Origin: Frigoriglobus tundricola
GTDB taxonomy: Bacteria > Planctomycetota > Planctomycetia > Gemmatales > Gemmataceae
NCBI RefSeq assembly: GCF_013128195.2
Contig: NZ_CP053452.2
Coordinates: 7,936,001 to 8,000,000, forward strand
DNA length: 64,000 bases
Direction of reading: 5' to 3'
Below the pieces are notes generated by a model. The model searched no databases and was not told where the DNA came from. It worked only from the letters and a program-made list of their open reading frames with translations. The position numbers and the translations under genes are program-made. Shown here one piece after another: positions 53,680 through 63,063 of this stretch; positions within the stretch are counted from its first letter, which is position 1; every line of letters begins with the position of its first letter.

Positions 53680-54948
53680 GAACTTGCCTCCTGCGGGCCG
53701 ACCGGTGCTCGCACCGCCTCCGCGGCGCGGGTGCCGTGGTGCGCCCCGTTCGGCGCCGCCGCGGACCGACCGACCCGTAACACGCGTCCCCCGTTCGTAA
53801 CGACGAGCGCATTCCGAACGGCTGAATCCCCTCAACAGCTCGTCTGCGTCGTGTATCGGAAGGCGGGTTCCCATCGAATGACGCGGCAACGCCGACCGGC
53901 CGGCGAATCCTTTCAGTACGCGCCCTGTTGCGGCGCTCGTACCGGCGGTGGCGACGGGTCCGGTTGTAGGGCGGGGGGCAGAAGGCAGAAGAGCAGGGGA
54001 GCAGAGGGGCAGAGGAGCGGAGGAGCAGAGAGGCAGAGGCCGGGACGTTGGTCTTGAGCCCCGAATGGGGCGATCAGATAGCAGCCCGAGGTGGAGCCAG
54101 CGCTTCGCGAGCGAACCCCCGGGGGACAAGGGCCGACAGGCGCAGAAGCCCTGTACGGGCAACAGAATCTTCGCGATGCGTATCTATGCCCTTCAGGGCT
54201 CGAACTTGATTTCCACACCGGTTCTCGGGGGCGCGCTTGCAACGCGCTCGCTTCACCCCAGGCCCTGATCGCCCGATTCGGGGCACAAAACCAACATCCT
54301 GGTCCTCTGCCTCTCTGCCTCTCTGTCCTTTGTCCACTGGCTCTCTGCCCCAGAAAAGATACGGGCCGGCTGGCTCTGAGAGCCGCCGGCCGTGGGAACG
54401 TGTCGCGTTGACGGGAGCGGGGGCAGGGCCGGCTCGGGGGCGTTCCCGGGCCGTCGGGGGAGTTTTGTTGTCGGATGCGAAGTCACCACCGATGATCGGT
54501 TGTTTGGTCGCCGCCGGTCGTCTGGTGATGGCGAAAAGTGTAAATGCACCTCGCGTGCCAACGGAACCGCCCCCGACCCGCACGAAACGGGCAAAAGATC
54601 AAAAACGACTGGGATTTCCAGGCTGCGCGGCCGCTGAGGAAAATCGGACCGGGCCGCCCCGCGCAGCGCACTGCCGTGCGACAGGAAGCCAGAAGCACAG
54701 AATTGCGCAGGCTTCAGGGAAAAATTACACGGCGCCGGCTCCATTCTTTCCGGTGCCTGGGAATCGGGGAGTTGAGCGGATTGTGATGGGGATTCCGCTT
54801 GACAGCGCGGTGCGAAACAGCGAGTTGTGGAGTATACGGTTCGACGACGTCAACACGGCGACCGAACCGGTCCGATCGCCCGCCGCCCGCGGCCCCCCTC
54901 TCCGGTGCCGCGTGGCGCCCCCGAAAGCGCGTAGAGGAACCGACGGTC
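53680..54948. other. Long gap with a composite inverted repeat
   Basis: About 1.27 kb between the YTV protein start and the small zinc-ribbon gene, no supported gene inside. It should hold the promoter of the YTV gene (53680 upward). CCGTTCG/CGAACGG (53791-53797, 53815-53821) lies 110-140 bases upstream of the YTV ATG. The composite element at 54026-54317 occupies the centre. Confidence 0.5.
54026..54317. repeat. Composite inverted repeat, about 290 bp
   Basis: Arms 54026-54077 and 54265-54317 are near-complementary over about 50 bases (CAGAGAGGCAGAGG with CCTCTGCCTCTCTG, GCCCCGAATGGGGCGATCAG with its counterpart). The interior has AGCCCTGTACGGGC (54148-54161) and GCCCTTCAGGGCT (54188-54200). 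The nested layout is like a small non-coding mobile element; no transposase is present. Confidence 0.65.
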
Positions 54949-55257
54949 ATGATGCACTACTCTTGCGACCTCTGTGGCAAGGACATGACCCCGGTCGGGG
55001 TTGAGCGCTATGTACTGAAGATGGAGGCGTTCGCCGCCGCCGCCCCCGTCGAACTCACCGATGACGATCTGGAGACCGACCACGTCGAGGAGATGGCCCG
55101 GTTGCTGTGCGAGATGGAAGACGCGGACGAGGAACCGGACCCGCTCCCGACCTGCAAGAAGATGCGCTTCGACCTGTGCCGCGCCTGTTTCAGCAAGTTC
55201 GTTAACGACCCGCTCGGCCGCGAGAGCGTCGCCAAGTTTGACTTTAGTCCGAACTAA
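54949..55257 (+). CDS. Small zinc-ribbon protein (102 aa)
   Basis: 102 residues starting MMHYSCDLCGKDMTPVG from the ATG at 54949 (or the next ATG), AGAGGAA upstream. Cys pairs CDLC and DLCRAC near the two ends, with CKKMRF between, can form a zinc ribbon or a treble-clef-like knuckle. The centre is acidic (LTDDDLETDHVEEMARLLCE). No catalytic function is visible; it might be a small regulator or adaptor. It is followed by the zwf gene, the repeat at 55274-55420 in between. Confidence 0.72.
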   Translation: MMHYSCDLCGKDMTPVGVERYVLKMEAFAAAAPVELTDDDLETDHVEEMARLLCEMEDADEEPDPLPTCKKMRFDLCRACFSKFVNDPLGRESVAKFDFSPN

Positions 55258-55273
55258 TAGTGGGCAGCGCAGA

Positions 55274-55420
55274 GTGGGCAGTGGGCAGAAAAGAGCGGGC
55301 AGCGAAGGGTGGGCAGTGGGCAGAAACGCAGATGAAGAGTGCCAGGGTTCTTTCGGCTCTTTCTGACTTCTGTCCTCTGCCCGCTCTTCTCAGCCCACTC
55401 TTTTCTGCCCAATGCCCACT
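55274..55420. repeat. Imperfect inverted repeat before zwf
   Basis: Arms 55274-55319 and 55375-55420 match at about 80% (AGTGGGCAGTGGGCAGAAAA with TTTTCTGCCCAATGCCCACT). It begins 16 bases after the stop of the small zinc-ribbon gene and ends about 70 bases before the zwf ATG. Confidence 0.6.
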
Positions 55421-55491
55421 TGCGTCGTAGCATAATCCCCGCTCCGCCCCACGTCGGGGCGTCCGCGCACCCACACGCACACGGGCCGCAC

Positions 55492-56934
55492 ATGGCACAG
55501 CCGCTCACCGTCGTCATCTTCGGCGCCTCCGGCGACCTCACCTGGCGGAAACTGATCCCCGCACTGTTCAACCTGGCCCAGAAGGGCAAGCTGCCGCCCG
55601 AGGCCCGGATCGTCGGCGTGGCCCGCACCCCGTATTCGGACGACGACTACCGCAAGGAACTCGAGCCCAAGGTGAAGGGCATCCTGCCGGGCGAGCAGTT
55701 CGACCCGGCCAAGTGGGCCGAGTTCGCCACCCGCATTCATTACGTCACCACCGACGCGACCCAGCCCGGCGGGTGCCGGGCGCTGACCGACTGGTTCGCG
55801 GCCAACGAGAAGGAGCCCAACGGGCGCCGGCTGTACTACTTCTCGATGGCGCCCAAGTACTACCCGGCCCTCAGTGCCGGGCTGGCCGAGGCCGGGCTGA
55901 ACAAGAGCGACACCGGCTACCGCCGGCTGATCATCGAGAAGCCGTTCGGCACCGACCGCGCCAGCGCGAAGAAGCTCAACGACGAGTTGCACCGGCACTG
56001 GGACGAGAACCAGCTCTACCGCATCGACCACTACCTCGGTAAGGACACGGTCCAGAACATCCTCGTGTTCCGGTTCGCGAACACGCTGTTCGAGCCCCTG
56101 TGGAACGCGCAGTACATCGACCACGTGCAGATCACGGTGGCCGAGAAGGTCACGGTCGAGGGCCGCGGGGACTACTACGACGGCAGCGGGGTGATGCGGG
56201 ACATGATCCAGAACCACATCCTCCAGGTGCTCACCCTGGTCGCGATGGAGGACCCGAACCGGTACACCGCCGACAACCTGCGCAACGAGAAGATGAAGGT
56301 GCTCTCGGCCGTGCGGGTTAACACGGAGGCCGAGGCCGCGAAGGTGCTGGCGGTGGGTCAGTACGACGGCTACCTGGACGTGAAGGGCGTGAACCCGAAG
56401 TCGAACACGCCGACCTACGCGGCCGTGAAACTGGAACTCGACAACCGGCGGTGGTACGGGGTGCCGTTCTACCTGCGGAGCGGCAAGGGGCTGCGGGCGC
56501 GGTACAGCGAGGTGATGATCCAGTTCAAGTGCCCGGCCCGGCTCATGTTCCCGCTCCCGCCCGGCGAGACGCTCCAGTGCAACCGGCTGAAGATGGTGCT
56601 CCAGCCGAACGAGTCGATCCAGCTCAACTTCCAGACCAAGGTGCCCGACGTGGACGGGGTGTCGCTCCGGCCGCACAACCTCACGTTCGATTACAAGAAG
56701 GCGTACAAGGACCAGGCGCTGCCGGAGGCCTACGAGCGGCTCCTGCTCGACGCGATCCAGGGGGACGCGTCGCTGTTCATGCGGGCGGACGAGATCGAGC
56801 GGGCGTGGGAGATCATGGACCCGATCATCGCCGCGGCGGACCACGCGGCCCAGCAGCCGGAGAAGTACGCGGTCGGCTCGGACGGCCCGAGCGGCGCGAA
56901 CAAGTTGCTCGACTGCTGGCAGCCGATCGGGTGA
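55492..56934 (+). CDS. zwf: Glucose-6-phosphate 1-dehydrogenase
   Basis: 480 residues from the ATG at 55492. The NADP loop is VVIFGASGDLTWRKLIPALF, RLIIEKPFGTD is the substrate/NADP region, and the signature RIDHYLGKDTVQN carries the catalytic His and Lys. It oxidises glucose-6-phosphate to 6-phosphogluconolactone, the first step of the oxidative pentose phosphate route, in the cytoplasm. Length matches the family (about 480-500). No pgl or gnd gene is adjacent; the next gene is a lipoprotein on the other strand, 60 bases away. Confidence 0.95.
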   Translation: MAQPLTVVIFGASGDLTWRKLIPALFNLAQKGKLPPEARIVGVARTPYSDDDYRKELEPKVKGILPGEQFDPAKWAEFATRIHYVTTDATQPGGCRALTDWFAANEKEPNGRRLYYFSMAPKYYPALSAGLAEAGLNKSDTGYRRLIIEKPFGTDRASAKKLNDELHRHWDENQLYRIDHYLGKDTVQNILVFRFANTLFEPLWNAQYIDHVQITVAEKVTVEGRGDYYDGSGVMRDMIQNHILQVLTLVAMEDPNRYTADNLRNEKMKVLSAVRVNTEAEAAKVLAVGQYDGYLDVKGVNPKSNTPTYAAVKLELDNRRWYGVPFYLRSGKGLRARYSEVMIQFKCPARLMFPLPPGETLQCNRLKMVLQPNESIQLNFQTKVPDVDGVSLRPHNLTFDYKKAYKDQALPEAYERLLLDAIQGDASLFMRADEIERAWEIMDPIIAAADHAAQQPEKYAVGSDGPSGANKLLDCWQPIG

Positions 56935-56994
56935 GCGGAGCGAGTGCTCAGGTGCGGCCCCCCTCCGGGCCGCGGGCTTCCGGCTTCAAGGGAA

Positions 56995-57504
56995 TCAGAA
57001 GTGACCGCGGCGGGCTCCACCGCCGCCGCCGGTGCCGCCGACGTTAATGGGACCGAAGCCGCCGCCGAGGCGGTCGTTCAGCGAGTCGCGCATCGCGGCC
57101 AGTCGTTTCTTGGACTCGAACGCGAGCCGATTGGCTTCCGCGAACGCCGCCGCGACCTCCTTATTGGACCGCATCACGCTCGGGTCCTCTCCGGCCATGT
57201 CCGCCCGCCGCAGGACCTCGTCCTCACATTTTACCAGATCGGCCACCGCCGCTACCAGCGCCGGGTCCACGCCGTCGGTCGACAGCGTGCGGAGCTTCTC
57301 GGTCTGGTTCCGGATGAAGGGCAGCAGGTCCTTCATGTCATTGCCGGTCGATTTCTCCGTCAGGACCGCACCGACCTCGTGCCAGTACGCGTGTGTCGGC
57401 GTGTTGTGGCTCGTGGCGGGGCCGACGGACGAGTTCGTGAGGAAGCAGCCGGTTGCGAACGCCGCGACGCACACCGGCAGCGCCCGGAGCATGATTCCGC
57501 GCAT
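56995..57504 (-). CDS. Small lipoprotein of unknown function
   Basis: 169 residues with a lipoprotein leader (ALPVCVAAFATGC), predicted Cys 20. The mature protein is mostly helical (DMKDLLPFIRNQTEKLRTLS, AAVADLVKCEDEVLRRADMA, AAFAEANRLAFESKKRLAAM), ending in a Gly-rich tail (GGTGGGGGARRGHF). It converges with zwf. No motif links it to a known function; a membrane-tethered helical protein. Confidence 0.65.
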   Translation of the reverse strand: MRGIMLRALPVCVAAFATGCFLTNSSVGPATSHNTPTHAYWHEVGAVLTEKSTGNDMKDLLPFIRNQTEKLRTLSTDGVDPALVAAVADLVKCEDEVLRRADMAGEDPSVMRSNKEVAAAFAEANRLAFESKKRLAAMRDSLNDRLGGGFGPINVGGTGGGGGARRGHF

Positions 57505-57641
57505 AAGTCACCCGCCTGAATTTGTGGAGGCGATTCGTATAACAGCCCGCCTCGGAAATGCAAGCCAAATCTTCCCGTCGGCGGAACGCGAGATATAAAC
57601 ACGGTTTGGGCATCTCGCACACATCGCCCGGACGCGACCCT

Positions 57642-58184
57642 ATGACCGATGAGCGACCGACCCCGAACGCCGTTGCCGCCACGGCCGCGAAGCCGCGCGT
57701 CGGCGTCATCATGGGCTCCCGGTCGGACTGGGGCACGATGCAGCACGCGGTCGAGGTGCTGAACGAGTTGCAGATCCCGTGCGAGCCGATGGTGGTGTCG
57801 GCGCACCGCACACCGGACCTGCTATTCGACTACGCGGAGCAGGCGGAGCAGCGGGGGCTGGAGGTCATCATCGCCGGGGCCGGCGGGGCGGCGCACCTGC
57901 CGGGCATGTGTGCCGCGAAGACCGTTCTGCCGGTGCTCGGGGTGCCGGTCGAGTCGGCCATCCTCCGCGGGGTCGATTCGCTGCTCTCCATCGTGCAGAT
58001 GCCCGCGGGGGTGCCGGTCGGCACGCTCGCCATAGGGAAGGCCGGTGCGATCAACGCCGCGCTCCTGGCCGCCTCGATCCTGGCACTGAAGACGCCCTCG
58101 ATCCGCGAGTCCCTCAAAGCGTTTCGCGCGGCGCGCACGCAGGACGTGCTGAATAATCCCGATCCGCGTGAGGCGCGGGCGTGA
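57642..58184 (+). CDS. purE: N5-carboxyaminoimidazole ribonucleotide mutase
   Basis: 180 residues from the ATG at 57642. The family signature is complete: [53 protein letters not shown] and [20 protein letters not shown]. It converts N5-CAIR to CAIR in purine synthesis. Its partner purK lies on the same strand, one small gene downstream. A class I PurE is expected where a PurK is present, and the sequence fits that. Confidence 0.94.
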   Translation: MTDERPTPNAVAATAAKPRVGVIMGSRSDWGTMQHAVEVLNELQIPCEPMVVSAHRTPDLLFDYAEQAEQRGLEVIIAGAGGAAHLPGMCAAKTVLPVLGVPVESAILRGVDSLLSIVQMPAGVPVGTLAIGKAGAINAALLAASILALKTPSIRESLKAFRAARTQDVLNNPDPREARA

Positions 58185-58277
58185 AGTGCGGGCGAAGTTC
58201 GGGCGGTCGGTTCTCACGCCCCCGCCCCTCGGGTATCCTGTTGGGGTGGTCGAGAGCGCCCGGTCCGAGACACCGTC

Positions 58278-58775
58278 ATGACCGTCCGGGAGGCGATCCT
58301 TCGAGCCGTGCCGGTGTTCGCCGCCCACACCGGTGGCGGACCCGATGCGCTGCGTTCCGAGCTGACCACCGCCGGGCTACCGGCGGCGCTCGCGGCCGAG
58401 GTGGTCGAGTTCCTGCCGATCGCCGTGGCCCGCGCGATGCTCAACGGGATGGGCGTTCGGTTCGCGGACTTCTACGTGCGCCAGTCGGCACAGGGACAGG
58501 TGATCGGGCAGAAACGGCTGGACGAGGAACCGGTGTACAGCGCGGGCCTGGCGATGGCCGACGAGATCGGCCGGATGGGCGATTACGCGCTGACGGCGGT
58601 CGTGAACTACAGTTCGGAGTACCAGGCGATCAGCCGCGCGCTCAACGGCGGCTCCCGTGCGGAGGACCTGACCTGTGCGCCGCCGGTGATGCTGGCGAAC
58701 AACGACGACCGCCGGGCGTTCGACGACACCTCCGGCGGCGCCCCGCGCAAGCCGTGGTGGAGGCTCTGGGGGTGA
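58278..58775 (+). CDS. Hypothetical protein between purE and purK
   Basis: 165 residues. VREAILRAVPVFAAHTGGGP, EVVEFLPIAVARAMLNGMGV, YVRQSAQGQVIGQKRLDEEP and YSAGLAMADEIGRMGDYALT are the clearest blocks; there is no signal peptide and no known motif. It begins 93 bases after purE and ends 61 bases before purK on the same strand, so it is probably co-transcribed, but a link to purine synthesis is unproven. Confidence 0.65.
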   Translation: MTVREAILRAVPVFAAHTGGGPDALRSELTTAGLPAALAAEVVEFLPIAVARAMLNGMGVRFADFYVRQSAQGQVIGQKRLDEEPVYSAGLAMADEIGRMGDYALTAVVNYSSEYQAISRALNGGSRAEDLTCAPPVMLANNDDRRAFDDTSGGAPRKPWWRLWG

Positions 58776-58836
58776 GTCTGCCAGGGCGTGTCCCGGCGTC
58801 GGTCCGTTTCTCATACCCTTTTGCACTTTCTATTTC

Positions 58837-59940
58837 ATGAAGCTCGGCATCCTCGGCGGCGGGCAACTCGGGCGGATGATCGCACTGGCGGGCTACCCGC
58901 TCGGTGCCGCGTCCACTGTTCTGGAACCGGCCGCCGGTTCCTCCGCCGCGCAGGTGTGCGGCCAGATCGCGGGCGAGTTCGACGACCACCGGGCGCTCTA
59001 CGAACTCGCCAAGGTCTCCGACGTTGTGACGTTCGAGTTCGAGAACGTGCCGGTGGAATCGGCCCGGTGGCTCGCGGAGCGCGTGCCGGTGTACCCGCCC
59101 CCCCGGGCGCTCGAAGTGTCGCAAGAACGCCTCGCGGAGAAGCGGTTCTTCCAGTCACTCGGCATCCCGACCCCGCCGTTCGCGGGTATCGAGAGCGAAG
59201 ACGACTACCGAACCGCGGTAATTGAGATCGGCCTGCCCGCGGTGCTAAAAACGCGCCGGTTCGGTTACGACGGCAAGGGCCAAGCCGTGATCCGCACGCC
59301 AGCGGACGCGGACGCCGCGTGGCAGCGCCTGGGAGGTCGGCCGTTGATCCTCGAAGGGTTCGTCCCGTTCGACCGCGAGCTGTCGATCATCGCCGTTCGC
59401 GGTCGCAACGGGCAGATCGTGACGTACCCGCTGATCGAGAACACGCACATCGACGGCATCCTGCACCGTTCGATCGCCCCGGCCCCGGACCTGGGCGAAG
59501 AACTGACCGAACGCGCCGCCGAGTTCGCGTCCCGCGTGCTGACGGAACTGGAATACGTCGGCGTGCTGACGATCGAGTGGTTCCAGGACGGCCCGCGGCT
59601 GCTCGCGAACGAGATGGCCCCGCGCGTCCACAATTCCGGCCACTGGACGATCGAGGGCGCGCTGACGAGCCAGTTCGAGAACCACGCCCGCGCCGTGGGC
59701 GGGCTGCCGCTCGGGCGCACGGACGCGGTCGGCTTCTCCGCGATGTACAACTTCATCGGCACCGTGCCGCAGGCCGCGGCGGTGCTGGCGAACCCCGACG
59801 CGCACCTGCACCTGTACGGCAAATCGTCGCGCCCCGGTCGGAAGGTGGGACACGTCACGCTGCGCGCCGGGAGCCGGAGCGAGCTGGAGGCGAAGTTACC
59901 AGAGTGGGACTCGCAGTTCGCACGCACCGGGGAAGGGTGA
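58837..59940 (+). CDS. purK: 5-(carboxyamino)imidazole ribonucleotide synthase
   Basis: 367 residues from the ATG at 58837. KLGILGGGQLGRMIALAGYP opens the family, followed by ATP-grasp elements (TRRFGYDGKGQAVIRTPAD, LILEGFVPFDRELSIIAVRG, GVLTIEWFQDGPRLLANEMA and APRVHNSGHWTIEGAL). It makes N5-CAIR from AIR, bicarbonate and ATP, the step before PurE. It lies 61 bases after a small unknown gene and 652 bases after the purE stop. Confidence 0.93.
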   Translation: MKLGILGGGQLGRMIALAGYPLGAASTVLEPAAGSSAAQVCGQIAGEFDDHRALYELAKVSDVVTFEFENVPVESARWLAERVPVYPPPRALEVSQERLAEKRFFQSLGIPTPPFAGIESEDDYRTAVIEIGLPAVLKTRRFGYDGKGQAVIRTPADADAAWQRLGGRPLILEGFVPFDRELSIIAVRGRNGQIVTYPLIENTHIDGILHRSIAPAPDLGEELTERAAEFASRVLTELEYVGVLTIEWFQDGPRLLANEMAPRVHNSGHWTIEGALTSQFENHARAVGGLPLGRTDAVGFSAMYNFIGTVPQAAAVLANPDAHLHLYGKSSRPGRKVGHVTLRAGSRSELEAKLPEWDSQFARTGEG

Positions 59941-60007
59941 CCGGCCCTCGTGCTCAGCCGGAATCTTTTTTGCGAATGGCTCGCTCGCCGCATTCTGCAG
60001 CCCGCAG

Positions 60008-60354
60008 GGCTGGGACAGCATAGCCCGTGGCAACGCCACGGGAAGCGAGGTGTTGTCTTCCAGGCTGACAGCCTGGCACACGTTGAGCAGTGGTGGCGTA
60101 TATAGGGCTCGTAAGACGTGGAACGGTTCGGGATCGTCGTCATCACGCTCCGCGTGATGTCCCCGACCTCACGCGGTTCTGAGGGGAGCGACACCCGTCC
60201 GAACTGAGCGGACCTCACGCGGAGCGTGATGACTACGATCAAAGACCTTACACACCCACGGTTCCCGCCGGTTCTGAGCCTGTCCCAGGCTGTCAGCCTG
60301 GAAAGCCAATCCCAGTCCACCCGTGGCGTTGCCACGGGCTATGCTGCCCCAGCC
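60008..60354. repeat. Nested composite inverted repeat, about 350 bp
   Basis: Three nested arm pairs: 60008-60042 with 60320-60354 (34 of 35 paired; GGCTGGGACAGCATAGCCCG...), 60058-60076 with 60285-60303 (19 of 19; TTCCAGGCTGACAGCCTGG), and 60132-60157 with 60215-60240 (25 of 26). The core GCCTTTCAGGCT lies at the right edge (60352-60363). It fills the gap between purK and the SMI1/KNR4 gene and has no open frame of its own. This is the layout of a non-autonomous mobile element. Confidence 0.8.
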
Positions 60355-60403
60355 TTTCAGGCTGAAAATCAAAGCCACTGACCGTTTCGACAACGCACGG
60401 CGC

Positions 60404-61228
60404 TCACGCATCACGCAGGAGGACGCGCAGCACCCACGCGCCGTCGATGTCCGGGTCGCCGGTGCGGCACGAGTCGAGCAGGTCCGCGTTGGTGCAACCG
60501 GCCTCCTGAAGCGCGTCGGCCAGGATCGGGAACGCGTCGGTGCGGCCGTGATCGCGAATCGAGAGGGCCAGATCGCGGGCCGTGTGGTTGTTGCAGGCGA
60601 GCCAGAGATGCACGTCGAGCGCCCTCGGCTTTTCCTTGTCCCGCAAATAGCTGGGGCAGAACTCGATACCGTTCGGCGGTGACTCATCCGGCTCTGAGTA
60701 CCGCCAGGAGCGAACATCGGCATCAGCCCACGTAACGAACTCCCAGAAGGTATTGCCTGCTGCAACCGGATTGTGTTCGTGACCGTGTCGTAAACAAAGA
60801 TAAGGGCACTCGTACCCGGGCGGCACTTGCGCCGAAGGGTCCCAGCAATACCAATCTCCTCCACCACTCGAGGCGAAATACACAAGCTGTTGAAACCAGC
60901 CGGCGTTCGGGAAACGGTTGCCAGCCTCCTCAACGTACTTTCGACAATCAGACGTGTGACCCACGACATCAAGGAACCCAGTGATCGACGGCGAGAATTG
61001 ATCCAACTGAATCCAACTCATCAGTTCACCCGGCCCGAATCGCTTCATGAACTCCCTGTAACTTTGTGGCAGACGCGACTCCAACTGCGATTCGATCGCG
61101 TACAAGTCTGTTTCGGTCGCAAGTGGCACGCACACCCAAGCAGGGTTTCGACTCACCCGAATGCGGTCGAACACTGCGTCCCACGGTTGTGCTTTCTTTC
61201 GCTTCGCCACGGGCGTTCCCTCCGCCAT
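60404..61228 (-). CDS. SMI1/KNR4 (SUKH) family protein
   Basis: 274 residues from the ATG at 61228, which overlaps the stop of the hydrolase upstream by one base (TGATG), implying coupled translation. The SUKH-type core is visible: ATETDLYAIESQLESRLPQS, YREFMKRFGPGELMSWIQLD and SGGGDWYCWDP. The C-terminal LALSIRDHGRTDAFPILADA and LQEAGCTNADLLDSCRTGDP is like the helical tail of Gemmata-type proteins. SUKH domains are found in immunity proteins of polymorphic toxin systems, but no toxin gene is adjacent and the coupling to a hydrolase argues for another role. Confidence 0.75.
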   Translation of the reverse strand: MAEGTPVAKRKKAQPWDAVFDRIRVSRNPAWVCVPLATETDLYAIESQLESRLPQSYREFMKRFGPGELMSWIQLDQFSPSITGFLDVVGHTSDCRKYVEEAGNRFPNAGWFQQLVYFASSGGGDWYCWDPSAQVPPGYECPYLCLRHGHEHNPVAAGNTFWEFVTWADADVRSWRYSEPDESPPNGIEFCPSYLRDKEKPRALDVHLWLACNNHTARDLALSIRDHGRTDAFPILADALQEAGCTNADLLDSCRTGDPDIDGAWVLRVLLRDA

Positions 61229-63063
61229 CACTTCACCGGAAGCACGTCGAGTACGAGGTGGGATGGCGCTTTTGCCGATCGGAACACGCGCTGCGTCGCC
61301 TTCTGGAAGTCGGCGTCCTCGGCCTCGAAGATGTTCGGCACGAACTTCTGCGGGTTCCGGTCGATGACCGGGAACCACGTGCTGCTCACCTGCACCATCA
61401 CCTTGTGCCCCTTGCGGAACCGGTGGTGCCCCCAGTTCAGATCGATCGTGTACTCCTCCACCGCGCCGGGTTGCACCGCCTCGGGTTTTTCCAGGCTCTT
61501 GCGGAACCGCGCCCGGACCGGCTCACCCGCGATGAGGAGCTGAAACCCGCCCATGTCCGCGGGCTTCGCGTAATCCTCGGGGTACACGTCGATGAGTCTG
61601 ACGATCCAGTCGCAATCGGTCCCGGACGTCGAGCCGAATAGCTTCACCTTCATCGAACCGGCGATCACGAGATCTTCCGTGAGGGGATCGGTTTCGTAGG
61701 TGAGAACGTCCGGCCGCCCGTTCGTGAACCGCTGGTCTTGCAACATCCACACCGGCCACTCCGGGCCGGGGTACGTCGGCCGCACAGGACGGGGACGGTA
61801 CGGCACCGGGTTCGCCGGATCGGACACGTATTCGTCTGCCGCAGCGCTTGGTTCCTCGGGTGCATCGAAGCTCAGCTTACCCTTGGGTTGGAAGTACAGC
61901 TTCCGCGGCGCGGCCGCCTTCGGCGGCCAGGCGTCGTAGGTCTGCCACTTGTTCGACCCGGTCTGGAACACGCGGGCTTCCGGCGGCGCGTCGCCCTTGT
62001 CCTTCAGATATTTCGCGAAGAACGGCGCCTGCACTTCCTTGCGGAAGTACGCGCCGGTGTCGGACCCGAACAACACGCGATCGAGGCGGTCGCCTTTACC
62101 CGCGCCCCAGCCGCCGTGGTTCCAGGGGCCGATGACCAGGAAGTTCTGATCCTTCGCGTCGTGTTTTTCCAGCAGCTCGTAGATGCGCAGGGGGCCGCGG
62201 AAGTCCTCCTGGTCGTACCAGCCAGCGACGTTGAGCGTCGGCACGGTCACCTTCTTCAGTCGCGGTTCGAGCGATTGTGTTTTCCAGAACGCGTCGTAGT
62301 TCGGGTGGGCTACGAAGTCGTTCCACGTCGGCAACTGGTTCTTGAAGTGCTTGCGGTTCACGTTCGCGAGCCCGCCCAGCTTCAGGTACCAGTCGTAGGT
62401 GTCGTACGTGTCGAACTTAAAATTGTGGTTGGTCTTGTCCGTCTCCATGAGCGCGACGTACTCGAAGCCGTAGCTCAGGCGGAACGCGCCGCTGTGGTGG
62501 AAGTCGTCGCCGAGGAACATATCGACCGGCGACGCCTGTGGGGACACGGCCTTGAGTGCCGGGTGCGGGTCGAGCATCGCGACCGCCGTGAGCCAGCCGG
62601 GGTAGCTGATGCCGAGCATCCCGACGCGGCCGTTGTTGTTCTTCACGGTCTTCAGCAACCAGTCGATGGTGTCGCTGGTATCGGACGCCTCGTCGACGGC
62701 TTTGGGGTCGTTGGGATCGCGGGCCGGGCGCGTCATCACGAACGCGCCTTCCGACTTGAACCGCCCGCGAATGTCCTGCAGCGCGAAGGCGTAGCCGTTT
62801 TCGGCGAGTTCCTTGAAATAGTTCTGGAGCAGCTTCTCCGTGCGCCCGTCGATGCCGTATGGCGTGCGCATGAGAATGATCGGGAGCGGCTCTTTTGCGT
62901 CCTTCGGAACATGAATCGTCGTGAACAGCTTGGTCCCGTCGCGCATCGGGACCATTGCTTCGGTGCGGTCGAACAGCGGGGCTTTCTTGTCTTGTGCCCG
63001 GCCGGTCGGCACGGTCAGAAAACAAACGGCAGCGAACGCGACCAGGTGTGCGACTCGGCGCAT
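61228..63063 (-). CDS. CocE/NonD-family secreted hydrolase
   Basis: 611 residues from the ATG at 63063 with a Sec signal (MRRVAHLVAFAAVCFLTVPT). The alpha/beta hydrolase of the CocE/X-Pro dipeptidyl peptidase S15 group is seen in EAMVPMRDGTKLFTTIHVP, ALQDIRGRFKSEG, the nucleophile motif LGISYPGWLTAV and the His region GPWNHGGWGAG, with a C-terminal jelly-roll (YTIDLNWGHHRFRKGHKVMV). These enzymes cleave acyl or peptide bonds, for example X-Pro dipeptides or beta-lactam side chains. The substrate here is unknown. It is translationally coupled to the SMI1/KNR4 gene. Confidence 0.88.
   Translation of the reverse strand: MRRVAHLVAFAAVCFLTVPTGRAQDKKAPLFDRTEAMVPMRDGTKLFTTIHVPKDAKEPLPIILMRTPYGIDGRTEKLLQNYFKELAENGYAFALQDIRGRFKSEGAFVMTRPARDPNDPKAVDEASDTSDTIDWLLKTVKNNNGRVGMLGISYPGWLTAVAMLDPHPALKAVSPQASPVDMFLGDDFHHSGAFRLSYGFEYVALMETDKTNHNFKFDTYDTYDWYLKLGGLANVNRKHFKNQLPTWNDFVAHPNYDAFWKTQSLEPRLKKVTVPTLNVAGWYDQEDFRGPLRIYELLEKHDAKDQNFLVIGPWNHGGWGAGKGDRLDRVLFGSDTGAYFRKEVQAPFFAKYLKDKGDAPPEARVFQTGSNKWQTYDAWPPKAAAPRKLYFQPKGKLSFDAPEEPSAAADEYVSDPANPVPYRPRPVRPTYPGPEWPVWMLQDQRFTNGRPDVLTYETDPLTEDLVIAGSMKVKLFGSTSGTDCDWIVRLIDVYPEDYAKPADMGGFQLLIAGEPVRARFRKSLEKPEAVQPGAVEEYTIDLNWGHHRFRKGHKVMVQVSSTWFPVIDRNPQKFVPNIFEAEDADFQKATQRVFRSAKAPSHLVLDVLPVK

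Noticed and set aside
52189..54057. 622-codon plus frame opposite the YTV gene
   Set aside because: His/Asp/Leu-rich mirror of the Cys/Thr/Val repeats; the YTV gene has AGGAGG and a signal peptide.
53680..54162. Upstream in-frame extension of the YTV gene
   Set aside because: The near-ideal ribosome site and signal peptide are at 53679; the extension is low-complexity and overlaps intergenic repeats.
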